Of a stretch of 15,292 bases of DNA, positions 1 to 6,580 are shown in pieces. The stretch is from contig CAMIVJ010000023.1 in the NCBI GenBank assembly GCA_946401765.1, positions 1-15,292 of the forward strand, read 5' to 3'. The first letter of the stretch is position 1. Each line of letters starts with the position of its first letter. This DNA is from an uncultured bacterium (GTDB taxonomy: Bacteria > Verrucomicrobiota > Kiritimatiellia > RFP12 > UBA1067). Under the pieces are notes generated by a model. That model saw only the letters and a list, made by a program, of their open reading frames with translations. It made no database searches and had not been told where the DNA came from. Both the position numbers and the translations under genes were made by a program.

Positions 1-1431
1 CACCTCGTTGTCGTCGCCATCGCTGATCGTGCCTGCGCCCGGATCGTAGTACAGATGGTACATGCCGATATGCTTCCAGTGCAGGCGGAGGGTCGTGTTG
101 TGCTGCACCGGCTGCCCGAAGGCGTACAGCGTCTCATCGCCGGTGACTGGATCCACCTCGTACCAGCCCGAATAGCGGTAGACGTTCACCGCCGGCGCGT
201 AGCGCTTGCCGTCCTGCACGATCGCCGGGTCGGACTGGTCCTGCGTGTAGTACGCGCCACGTGCGGTTGCTTCGTCTTCGAGATACTCGTCCGTGTAGCC
301 GTAGAAGGATCGGTTCTTGATCGCGTAGAACCACGTGCCGTTGAGCGACTCCGCGAAGCTGCGCGTGGTGGCGGAATACTCCTCGATAGGGTCGCCGTTG
401 TACGGCTCCCAGAACCACGTGGACTGCCCGGCGGGCAAGCTGCCGTAGTTCGGGTCAATCTGGATCAGGTACCACTCTGTCTCCCACTTGGCGAATATCC
501 GCAGGTTGTATGTCGGCATCGTGTAGTAAAGGACTTTGTTGTTGGTATAGCTGTTGTAAGACTCGTTCTGCTCGAAGAAGACCTTCACCGAGCAGGCCGC
601 GTCGGCAAACCAGCCGTCGAAGTAGTAGCCGGGACGCGTGGACGTGGGGTTGTCCGGCACGTGCTTGCCAATCTTCTGCGAGAACTTCACGTCCGATTCG
701 CCCAACACGGCGTTGTTGTAGGAATCGACGAACTCGAGCTTGTACGTCAGCCGGTCGTAGTAGAAGTTCACCACGTTGCCCGCCGTGAGGCTGCCACTTT
801 TCGGATACCTATACCCGTATCCACTACCAGAACCCAAACTGCCGGATTCAAACGTGATGCTCGCATGATCCATCTTGTTCGTGTAACCGGCGATCGGGTG
901 GAAATCCTCGTTGTAGGTGAGGAAGTTGAAGTCGTGCGTGATCGTCTTGTACAGCTTGTAGTACCTAGTTACGCCGTCGAATTCGTGGGTGACGTCGTAA
1001 CCGTCTTCCTCGTCCACTTCCGTATAGTACTGCAGTGTGCCGCCCACGCCCGTGTCGGACGACAGCGTGAACGTGATGTTGACGTCCGGCATGACTTCCA
1101 GCGCCGCCAGACGCTGCGTGTACATAGTGTTGCCTTTCCACGTCTTGCCCTCGTAGACGGTCCCGTTGGTTCCTTTGACGGGGAATTCGTCCTTGATGAT
1201 TGATCCCGCCAGCGCGGTGACGGTCTTGACTGTCGAGCTGTTGTTGTTGCCGGTCCTGAACGTCAGCGTGCGCACGTTGCGGTCGTAGTACACGTTCAGG
1301 ACCGTCGAGCCGTTGCCCTTGACGATCGTGGCGGCATCGCAGCGCGCATAAGTGAAATTGACATAACTCCGCTGCTTGTAGGTGTTGGCCACACTGACAG
1401 AACTTTCGGTCGTTGCCTCCAGCTGGATACT
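1..1431 (-). pseudogene. Same-frame continuation of the InlB-repeat protein beyond the TAA, running off the window
   Basis: Reading on in exactly the same frame after the TAA gives 477 codons with no further stop, up to the first base of the window. The translation is clearly the same kind of protein: SIQLEATTESSVSV, STVLNVYYDRNVRTLTF, NVVNFYYDRLTYKLEFVDSY, RPGYYFDGWFADAACSVKVF and NLRIFAKWE are typical InlB B-repeat phrases. The repeat that starts before the stop (YTVVIWRQK...) appears to finish after it (...LNVYYDRNVRTLTF). No ribosome binding site suggests an independent gene. The TAA could be a nonsense mutation (GAA or AAA to TAA), a sequencing or assembly error, or, less likely, a read-through site. 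The C-terminus and any surface anchor lie outside the window. Confidence 0.75.
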
Positions 1432-3090
1432 TTAGGCAAAATCGTACTGCTTCTGGGCATTCGGGAGGTTGGCCGCATCGGTCGCCTTCTGACGCCAAAT
1501 GACAACCGTGTAGTTGGCCTGCCCCATGTTCCAGTGGGCGTACAGCGTGACGTTGTCGGTGAGCTTCAGGTTGCCGCCGTCGATCTTGCCACCCCAGGCC
1601 GTGATGGCATTCCGTTCGGCGGCCGTGAAGTCTGTGCGCAGGTCACCTGAGGCAGTGGTCACCTGCACGGCGGCCGAGTTGGTGCCCGTCCACCATCCGT
1701 TGAAGACATAACCCGTGCGGGAGGAGACGGGGAACGAGTTCGTGCCCTCGTCCTGGTAGTAGTAGCGGGGCGGAATGTAGGTGGCGCCCGAACCCGTCTC
1801 GGCAGCGTAGAACGTGAGCCAGTTGATGTTCACGAAGACGGGGTAGAGGTCACGCGGCTGGGCCTGCGTGTCCTTCACACGCCTGAACACGTACGGACTC
1901 TGGAGAATCACCACGGCGTTGCCGTTGGTGTCGGCAAGCTCGCCGGGCATCACCGGCGTCGCCGACCAGCCGCGGAAGATCATGCGCGGCGAAGAGTGCT
2001 CGTGATGCTGGCTGTTGGGGTCGACCGAGTCGTCGTACGTCACCCTCAGGTCATCGATATTCACGGTGCCGACCATGTACGTGACGTCGCCCTCCACGGT
2101 CTCCTCCATCTCCGTGCGGCGCACGGCGGTGATCGGCCATTCGCCCCCCACAGGCTGCTCGTGGAAGATCACGTATCCCTCGCGGGCGAATCTGGCGCGC
2201 AGGACGAATTCGCGCGCGCCGTGATCCTCGTCGTCGCCGTCGGGCGTATCCGGGAACACAATTGGCTGCGTGAAGTCGAACTTCGTCTTGGCATAGCCCT
2301 CCTCGTCGTACTCGACGCCCTCAACCGTTCTGTTCGCCTTGCCCTCGTCGTAGAGGAACCAGCCGATGAACGTGCGGCCGAGCGGGGATGGCAGCACTTC
2401 GGGGCGCACTAGCATTTCGCCGCTCTTCACGATCTGGCGGAAGGTCCTGTTGCCTTCGACTGTGGTGAAGTAGCGGGGGACGTAAGTGTTGTATAATTCA
2501 GAGTTCACGTCGAAGTTTAGGCTGTAGAAGTCGTAGAGCCTGCGGTTGGGAATATAGGTGCCGTTCTCCTCAGTGATCGCGTACACGGAAAAGCCATCGG
2601 CGGAGAACCAGAAGGCCGTGACGGCCGTCTTCGAGGAGTCGTAGACGAAACCGTAGCGGGAGGAATCAAGCTCATCCACCGCTCCGTCGCCCGACAGGTG
2701 CACCACGCCCAGCGAGGATCCCGACTTCACCGTCACCGGCTGGTCGAGCTCCACCGTCACGTACACGGGCTCGCCGGCGGCAGGCTGCCATTTCTTTCCG
2801 TTGGAGTTGATCGAGATGTCGTACATCGCGAGGACATTGTGGCGGCGATGCTTCAAGCCGTCATTGATCTTGCGCTTTGCGCTCTCCGCGTGCGTGCGCG
2901 TGAGGGACACTTCCGCATCCTTCGAGAAACACTTGCGGCCAGAACGGACGGCGATATGGCCGGCTGCACTCCTGTGCGTAAGGCGATGCGGCACTCCGTC
3001 ACGAGGTACGGAAGGCTTTGCGTCGGCAGAATACGCCAACACCAGAACACTAGCCATCATGGCCAGAGCCAGTCCCAATCTCCTCATCAT
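1432..3090 (-). CDS. InlB B-repeat surface/secreted protein, segment before an in-frame TAA
   Basis: A secreted protein of about 552 residues begins with a signal peptide (MMRRLGLALAMMASVLVLA, ending near YSADA). A beta-rich N-terminal module follows (LAMYDISINSNGKKW ... FSADGFSVYAI). Then come repeats of the InlB/Listeria-Bacteroides (Flg_new) type, recognisable by GRTFIGWFLYDEG, RMIFRGWSATP, RTGYVFNGWWTG and TLYAHWN. Such proteins are usually long adhesin-like surface proteins. I prefer the ATG at 3088-3090: the Shine-Dalgarno AGGAG (3100-3104) abuts the upstream ATG at 3099 with no spacer but sits 9 nt from this one. The ATG at 3087 is also possible. The frame stops at TAA 1432-1434, in the middle of a repeat (QYDFA-stop), and homologous-looking sequence continues in the same frame downstream. 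The gene may therefore be broken by a nonsense change. Recognition of the repeat family is firm; ligand and role are unknown. Confidence 0.85.
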   Translation of the reverse strand: MMRRLGLALAMMASVLVLAYSADAKPSVPRDGVPHRLTHRSAAGHIAVRSGRKCFSKDAEVSLTRTHAESAKRKINDGLKHRRHNVLAMYDISINSNGKKWQPAAGEPVYVTVELDQPVTVKSGSSLGVVHLSGDGAVDELDSSRYGFVYDSSKTAVTAFWFSADGFSVYAITEENGTYIPNRRLYDFYSLNFDVNSELYNTYVPRYFTTVEGNRTFRQIVKSGEMLVRPEVLPSPLGRTFIGWFLYDEGKANRTVEGVEYDEEGYAKTKFDFTQPIVFPDTPDGDDEDHGAREFVLRARFAREGYVIFHEQPVGGEWPITAVRRTEMEETVEGDVTYMVGTVNIDDLRVTYDDSVDPNSQHHEHSSPRMIFRGWSATPVMPGELADTNGNAVVILQSPYVFRRVKDTQAQPRDLYPVFVNINWLTFYAAETGSGATYIPPRYYYQDEGTNSFPVSSRTGYVFNGWWTGTNSAAVQVTTASGDLRTDFTAAERNAITAWGGKIDGGNLKLTDNVTLYAHWNMGQANYTVVIWRQKATDAANLPNAQKQYDFA

Positions 3091-3099
3091 TACCTTCAT

Positions 3100-3155
3100 C
3101 TCCTGTACTCAATTAGTCAAACCACCCCTCAGTGGCGAGTACAAGAAAACCACTG
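3100..3155 (-). promoter_or_regulatory. Possible H-type pseudoknot abutting the Shine-Dalgarno of the InlB-repeat gene
   Basis: On the minus-strand RNA the order is CAGTGG (3155-3150), a 7-nt loop, GTACTC (3142-3137 region), one G, CCACTG (3135-3130), a 19-nt loop, GAGTAC (3110-3105), then AGGAG (3104-3100). CAGTGG pairs perfectly with CCACTG. The GTACTC in its loop pairs perfectly with the GAGTAC directly next to the Shine-Dalgarno. This is H-type pseudoknot topology: two 6-bp stems and loops of 7, 1 and 19 nt. Formation could affect ribosome access. No known riboswitch consensus was recognised, so this is a structural candidate only. Confidence 0.4.
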
Positions 3156-3264
3156 CGGATGATACGAGAATCCTTCAACCGTACTATGCTTCGGGCATCC
3201 AGACACCGTAAATCTGACACTCCCCGCCCCAACAGCAACAAACCTTATCTGGCGAAGAACTCGT

Positions 3265-3294
3265 AAATTACACCAGAACTAGCAAATTACACCA
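3265..3294 (-). repeat. 11-bp direct repeat in the leader of the InlB-repeat gene
   Basis: AAATTACACCA occurs exactly twice on the + strand, at 3265-3275 and 3284-3294. The start-to-start spacing is 19 bp, a little under two helical turns. On the transcribed minus strand it reads TGGTGTAATTT. It lies in an AT-rich non-coding leader about 180 bp upstream of the start codon and downstream of the best promoter candidate. A tandem pair like this could be a binding site for a dimeric regulator, but no regulator can be assigned from sequence alone. Confidence 0.4.
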
Positions 3295-3399
3295 TAGTCT
3301 ATCCTGTCACAATATTCTCACACTTTTTGCCAACCAGATTCCACTTTTACCTTTTCTCGTCTTGCCTGTTGTTTCCTGCCTATTATGGTGAAAACCGCA

Positions 3400-3416
3400 A
3401 TAGTATAACATACTAT
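3400..3416. promoter_or_regulatory. 17-bp perfect palindrome, candidate operator
   Basis: ATAGTAT-AAC-ATACTAT has perfect 7-bp arms around a 3-bp centre and overlaps the extended -10 element proposed for the InlB-repeat gene. A palindrome over a -10 element is the expected place for a repressor site. The nearest candidate regulator is the GntR/LacI-type protein encoded immediately upstream. AT-rich DNA yields some palindromes by chance, so confidence is moderate. Confidence 0.4.
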
Positions 3417-3430
3417 CACCGGCTTGTAGA
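3402..3430 (-). promoter_or_regulatory. Promoter candidate for the InlB-repeat gene
   Basis: On the minus strand there is an extended -10, TGTTATACT (3410-3402). Exactly 17 bp upstream is TCTACA (3430-3425), a 4/6 match to the -35 consensus. The predicted start, near 3395, would give an untranslated leader of about 300 nt containing the 11-bp direct repeats and the pseudoknot candidate. The same TGnTATAmT pattern precedes two other transcription units in this window. Confidence 0.5.
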
Positions 3431-3437
3431 AATTTAT

Positions 3438-3472
3438 CCAGACTTTTTTCGCAAAAACAGCAAAATGTCTGG
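3438..3472 (-). terminator. Hairpin directly after the GntR/LacI-type regulator, weak terminator candidate
   Basis: Immediately after the regulator's TGA (3473-3475) the minus strand reads CCAGAC ... GTCTGG with perfect 6-bp arms (3472-3467 and 3443-3438). After one mismatch the stem can extend with TTTT/AAAA. Only a weak T-run (ATAAATTTCT) follows, so it is not a textbook intrinsic terminator. Its position between the regulator stop and the next promoter supports a boundary role. Confidence 0.4.
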
Positions 3473-4561
3473 TCAGAACGGGAATGTCGCTCCAAAGACG
3501 TACTGTGGAGCAATCTGCGGTGGACTGGGAACGCGTCCCTTCGCAAGAACGGCGAGGGCGAAATCGGCAATTTTCTCTCCGGCGCCGACAGGATCGATTT
3601 CAAAGCGCGTAAACGGCTTGATGTAAACGGGGCCGATGCCGACGTTTGAAAGCGTCACGATTCTTACGTCCTCGGGAACGTTTATGCCGCGGGCGAGGAA
3701 GGCCATGATCGCGCCCTGCATGAAAAAGGAGTTCCAGAACAGCAGAAGTTCAGGGAAGTTTGAACGCGGCATGGAGGCGAACGCTTCGTAGCCGCAATGG
3801 ACGATGCCGTCGAAGAGTCCCCAGCCTTTTTTGTTGCGCGAAAAGGTAATCCACGAGCAATTGATTCCCCTTTCCGCGAGTGCTGGCTGCGCGTCGAGCG
3901 GTTCACCCCCTTCAAAGCGCACTTGCGCGACGTATTTCACGCCGGCCCTTCGGCAGTGGTCGGCGAATTGCGAGATCGCATCTTCGGGGGAGAACCGAAT
4001 CCAGGGATGGTCGTCGGATTCGGGCTTGTCGCCGTACACGAAGAAGTGTTTTACGCCGGATCCCGCAAGGATCTTTTGCACCTGCGGCGAGGCGCGGACG
4101 GCTATGACGAGATCGGTCGCGCGCAGAAGTTCGCTCTTCAGAAACGCGAGTTTGTCGTGCGCATCGTTGGAAAACGAGGCGCACGAAAACGAATAGCCCG
4201 CCGCAGTCATCTTGCGGCCCACGATGTCTATCAGCTGGCTCGGGTGGTATCGGCCTACATCCTCGTTGGGCATGATGAACAGAACTCGCCCGCGAAGGAC
4301 GTTGTCGCCGCGCGACAGGACGACGGTTCCGGAATGTGGCCGGGAGGCAACGTATCCCTCCCGCGCCAGACATTCCGTCACGCGACGGGCCTGGGCGAAG
4401 GTCATGCCAGTCGCCTTGCACATCTCGTTGATGGTCGGCAGCTTCTCGCCGCCCTTAAGCCGATTGAACGTGATTTCCTCTTTAAGGAAGTTGCACAAGG
4501 CGTCCACCAATGTGGTGGTGCCATCTGGCACGAATCTGAAATCCTGAAGGATGTTTCGCAT
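3473..4561 (-). CDS. GntR-type winged-helix regulator with LacI/periplasmic-binding-protein-like sensor domain
   Basis: This is a 362-residue cytoplasmic transcription factor. Residues about 15-85 form a GntR-like winged helix: LKGGEKLPTINEMCKATGM, then ARRVTECLAREGYVASRPHSG with the wing SGTVVLSR. From about residue 90 (RGRVLFIMPNEDVGRYHPS) to the end it resembles the type I periplasmic-binding-protein fold used by LacI/GalR sensors (DLVIAVRASPQV, GVKYVAQVRFEGG, INVPEDVRIVTLSNVG). The order matches AraR-like regulators, which bind a sugar in the C-terminal domain and release an operator. The ligand here is unknown. The ATG at 4559-4561 has only a weak AAGG about 10 nt upstream. The gene follows the small exported-protein gene by 12 nt, so they are probably co-transcribed. 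Possible targets are its own promoter or the palindrome upstream of the InlB-repeat gene. Confidence 0.85.
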   Translation of the reverse strand: MRNILQDFRFVPDGTTTLVDALCNFLKEEITFNRLKGGEKLPTINEMCKATGMTFAQARRVTECLAREGYVASRPHSGTVVLSRGDNVLRGRVLFIMPNEDVGRYHPSQLIDIVGRKMTAAGYSFSCASFSNDAHDKLAFLKSELLRATDLVIAVRASPQVQKILAGSGVKHFFVYGDKPESDDHPWIRFSPEDAISQFADHCRRAGVKYVAQVRFEGGEPLDAQPALAERGINCSWITFSRNKKGWGLFDGIVHCGYEAFASMPRSNFPELLLFWNSFFMQGAIMAFLARGINVPEDVRIVTLSNVGIGPVYIKPFTRFEIDPVGAGEKIADFALAVLAKGRVPSPPQIAPQYVFGATFPF

Positions 4562-4573
4562 GGTGGAGATACC

Positions 4574-4951
4574 TTAAACTTTGAAAAGCCCCATGGCGAG
4601 GCCCATGATCGGCGGCATGGTGATGAGCGAGAGGAGCGTCATGCCGGAGACAATGCCCACAGAGAGCGGCACGCCCACAAGGCGAAGCGCAAGTTCCGGC
4701 CACACGTCCATGAACGCAGGCGCCGCCGCGAGTTCGCTTCTAAGCTGCGCCCATCTGCCGGGCGCGCGCGGCGCGTTCGTGGCGCTCGTGCCGTCGAAGA
4801 AGAAGTACGGGTAGCGCATATCGCCAGTGGCGGGCACGGGATCGGGATCAAAGAAGGGATAAGTCGCGAACTCGATCTCGGTTTCAGTGACCGTGGCCGC
4901 GCCGCTGGTTAACGCGATGGCGGCAGTTGCTATGGCGGTTGCTTTTCTCAT
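4574..4951 (-). CDS. Small exported or membrane protein of unknown function
   Basis: The protein is 125 residues with a signal peptide (MRKATAIATAAIALTSGAA). The middle is aromatic and Pro-rich (ATYPFFDPDPVPATGDMRYP, then YFFFDGTSATNAP). The C-terminus is hydrophobic (LRLVGVPLSVGIVSGMTLL, then ITMPPIMGLAMGLFKV) and probably forms one or two membrane segments. I chose the ATG at 4949-4951; a TTG two codons earlier is possible. Neither has a clear Shine-Dalgarno. The extended -10 TGCTATACT ends 7 nt before the ATG, so the message may be leaderless. The RYPYF-FDGT phrase faintly recalls the N-terminus of large carbohydrate-active exported proteins in PVC bacteria, so this could be a remnant; that is from memory and weak. 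It ends 12 nt before the regulator, in the same frame. Confidence 0.6.
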   Translation of the reverse strand: MRKATAIATAAIALTSGAATVTETEIEFATYPFFDPDPVPATGDMRYPYFFFDGTSATNAPRAPGRWAQLRSELAAAPAFMDVWPELALRLVGVPLSVGIVSGMTLLSLITMPPIMGLAMGLFKV

Positions 4952-4958
4952 GGGCAAG

Positions 4959-4987
4959 AGTATAGCATAGTTGTTGCAGAGTGCATA
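4959..4987 (-). promoter_or_regulatory. Extended -10 promoter candidate for the small protein-regulator operon
   Basis: The minus strand carries TGCTATACT (4967-4959), an extended -10. A poor -35 (TATGCA, 4987-4982) lies 17 bp upstream. The predicted start falls at or next to the ATG at 4951, and there is no Shine-Dalgarno, which is consistent with a leaderless transcript. The ATGCTATA core is shared with the promoter at 11407. Confidence 0.5.
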
Positions 4988-4993
4988 GTTTAG

Positions 4994-5014
4994 AGTTCAA
5001 AGTTCAAAGTTCGA
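4994..5014 (+). repeat. Tandem 7-bp repeat, three copies
   Basis: AGTTCAA, AGTTCAA and AGTTCGA follow one another without spacers in the non-coding stretch upstream of the small protein-regulator operon. They lie just upstream of its promoter candidate. Function is unknown; it may be a simple-sequence expansion or repeat-family debris. Confidence 0.5.
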
Positions 5015-5051
5015 GGTTGGGCGAAACCCTCTGCCATTGTCGCACGTTCAT

Positions 5052-5283
5052 CCTAAACTCCGCAGTTGAATGTCTCCCGCAGAGACGCAGAGGCGCAGAG
5101 AATGTTCGATATTTGTGTTATTCTGCCACTTAGGCCTAAACAAAACAGCATTACAAATCTTCACCTCCTGGGTGAAAAGCAGCAATGCGCTTCAAATGCT
5201 TCAAAACTCTTATAAATCTCCGCGTCTCTGCGCCTCTGCGGGAAATATAAAAACCACGTGCGCATTCAACTGCCGTTTTTAGG
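5052..5283. mobile_element. MITE-like element with nested terminal inverted repeats
   Basis: The non-coding stretch 4952-5335 is dominated by a near-symmetric element. Outer arms are CCTAAA-n4-GCAGTTGAATG (5052-5072) and its complement CATTCAACTGC-n4-TTTAGG (5263-5283), perfect apart from the 4-nt spacers. Inside are 25-bp arms at 5076-5100 and 5218-5242, differing at three positions, each built of three 8-bp units of the form nCGCAGAG. The centre (about 117 bp) is AT-richer and has a small hairpin TTCACC/GGTGAA (5160-5176). On the minus strand the centre also reads AGGAGGTGA, a perfect Shine-Dalgarno-like string. No transposase is encoded, and I see no convincing target-site duplication. It looks like a non-autonomous repeat of the same family as the copies at 7001 and 7582. 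Confidence 0.6.
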
Positions 5284-5299
5284 GTAAAATTTACTTTCA

Positions 5300-5325
5300 C
5301 AATGGCAACACTTTGCCCGCCATTG
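5300..5325 (-). terminator. Hairpin downstream of the phosphodiesterase gene, possible end of the glycan operon
   Basis: CAATGGC (5325-5319 read on minus: perfect 7-bp arm) and GCCATTG flank a 12-nt loop, starting about 10 nt after the stop of the phosphodiesterase gene. The following minus-strand sequence, TGAAAGTAAATTTTACCC, has only a four-T run, so intrinsic termination would be weak. Position at the end of a long operon is the main support. Confidence 0.4.
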
Positions 5326-5335
5326 CGGAAGAGTG

Positions 5336-6472
5336 TCATGCGGTCATGACCCTAAAATAGTCGCACACGCGCGTGACCACGTCGGGAACGGGCACGGTGG
5401 AAAGCCAGCAGGCGGCGGAATCTTCGTCGGCCGGGTCAAAGCCGTGCATGCCGCCCAGCGGCTTGATGCCCATATCGCTCGGGCAGAACTGAACGCCTGG
5501 ATCCGCGAGGAAGATGGCGTCGCCGAACTTGTGGTCTTCGCGCCAGATGCCGTGATGGCGCATCTCGTCTTCCGTGAGCCAATGCCCGGGGAGGCCGGCG
5601 AACGCCGCCTGCACTTGCGCTGCGGCGCCATCCTCAAGCCACCAGAAGCGCGCCATTGTGGAGTCGATGGCGCTGGCGTAGTGCTCGCCCCATGCAAGAC
5701 CCGTCTTCGCGAGCGCCGCAGGGACGTCGGCAACGCCCCTGAGCGGCGTCATGCCGTGGTCTGAGAACACGGTAAGCTCAAACGGCCTGCCGCCGTCGAC
5801 AAGAGCGCGGTGGATGGCACGGATCGACTCTGCGTACTTCTGCACCTTCGCCAGCAGCACGTTATCGCGCCCCACATTGTCGTGCTGAAGGGCGTCGAAT
5901 GCGGCGGAATAGACGAACGCGCGGTCCACTTCGCCCCTGCGGAACGCCTCCGCCGCGATCCGGAAGTTCTCCGCCTCGGGAAGACGCCAGTTGGAGATCA
6001 GATGGCGGTGCCCCTGTTCACTCCATACGTCAGCAAGGTTCTTGACCGGGGCGAGCCCGCCCTTCACGAAAAGATCCGTCTTCTCGCAGTAGTCGAACTT
6101 CGGAAGCCGTTCCAGTGGAACGCCGTAGAGCTGGAAGTAGCCGGTGAAGCCGTAAAGCCGCTTTACGAGCTTCGAGAGCAGGTTCCGGACGCGTCCGCGC
6201 CGCCAGAAGGAGCGCGGACGAAGAAAAGGCGCGAGCCATTTCATCTTCCTGAACGGGCTTTTCTCCGGCGCGTAGTCGTAGAACGCGAGATGTCCATGCA
6301 CGGCCGGACGCTCCCCCGTGAGGATCGTGGGTATCGCCGTGCAGCTGTAGCCGAACTGCATCTCGATCTTCCGCCTGTTCGGCAGCAGGTCGCGCAGAAA
6401 ATCGTAGCGCTCAACCTGTTTCCACCCAAGTGCGTCAATGAAGACAAAGACTTTTACTTTTTGATTTGCCAT
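5336..6472 (-). CDS. Type I phosphodiesterase/nucleotide pyrophosphatase-like protein (alkaline phosphatase superfamily)
   Basis: The 378-residue protein carries the ordered metal-site motifs of the alkaline-phosphatase superfamily: FVFIDALGW (Asp13), SCTAIPTILTGERPAVHG (Ser43 aligns best with the family Thr/Ser nucleophile, Thr45 is the alternative), AFDALQH (Asp193, His197), FSDHGM (Asp238, His239) and GGMHGF (His343). Family members hydrolyse phosphodiester or pyrophosphate bonds using two divalent metals. No signal peptide is visible, so it may act in the cytoplasm. It is the last gene of the surface-glycan operon, so it may trim or recycle a phosphate-linked head group or nucleotide-sugar by-product; this is inference. 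AGGA lies 7 nt upstream of the ATG. The 108-nt gap before it has a small palindrome (ACATGC/GCATGT) but no clear promoter. Confidence 0.8.
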   Translation of the reverse strand: MANQKVKVFVFIDALGWKQVERYDFLRDLLPNRRKIEMQFGYSCTAIPTILTGERPAVHGHLAFYDYAPEKSPFRKMKWLAPFLRPRSFWRRGRVRNLLSKLVKRLYGFTGYFQLYGVPLERLPKFDYCEKTDLFVKGGLAPVKNLADVWSEQGHRHLISNWRLPEAENFRIAAEAFRRGEVDRAFVYSAAFDALQHDNVGRDNVLLAKVQKYAESIRAIHRALVDGGRPFELTVFSDHGMTPLRGVADVPAALAKTGLAWGEHYASAIDSTMARFWWLEDGAAAQVQAAFAGLPGHWLTEDEMRHHGIWREDHKFGDAIFLADPGVQFCPSDMGIKPLGGMHGFDPADEDSAACWLSTVPVPDVVTRVCDYFRVMTA

Positions 6473-6580
6473 CTGACATTCCTCATGTACATTCTCTTGT
6501 GATCATGACGTTCCCCGTGCTGCAGCTCGTTGCCGGCATCACGGTCAAATGCAATGACATGCCATATCCTGCATGTGAAT

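Noticed and set aside
55..1203. Long plus-strand open frame of 382 codons opposite the surface-protein continuation
   Set aside because: It is antisense to a recognisable InlB-repeat frame, rich in Arg and Val with no domain, and typical of shadows in GC-rich DNA.
1432..4576. TAA used as a sense codon in this organism
   Set aside because: Two same-frame TAA cases exist (1432 and 4574), but the one at 4574 is followed by a fresh start codon and a new domain. No bacterial code reads TAA as an amino acid to my knowledge. A local mutation or error is simpler for 1432.
5070..5175. Minus-strand mini-ORF of 32 codons after the perfect AGGAGGTGA in the element
   Set aside because: The ribosome-site string is part of a hairpin, and the peptide is repeat-derived. 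It was kept only as a remark on the element.
5070..5282. Plus-strand 70-codon frame within the repeat element
   Set aside because: It is encoded mostly by the inverted arms themselves and has no Shine-Dalgarno or homology that I can see.
5151..5339. 62-codon minus frame whose ATG overlaps the phosphodiesterase stop (ATGA), like other junctions of the operon
   Set aside because: It runs through the hairpin at 5300-5325 and into the repeat element and has no recognisable protein character. The overlap is probably chance or the remnant of a gene lost to the element.
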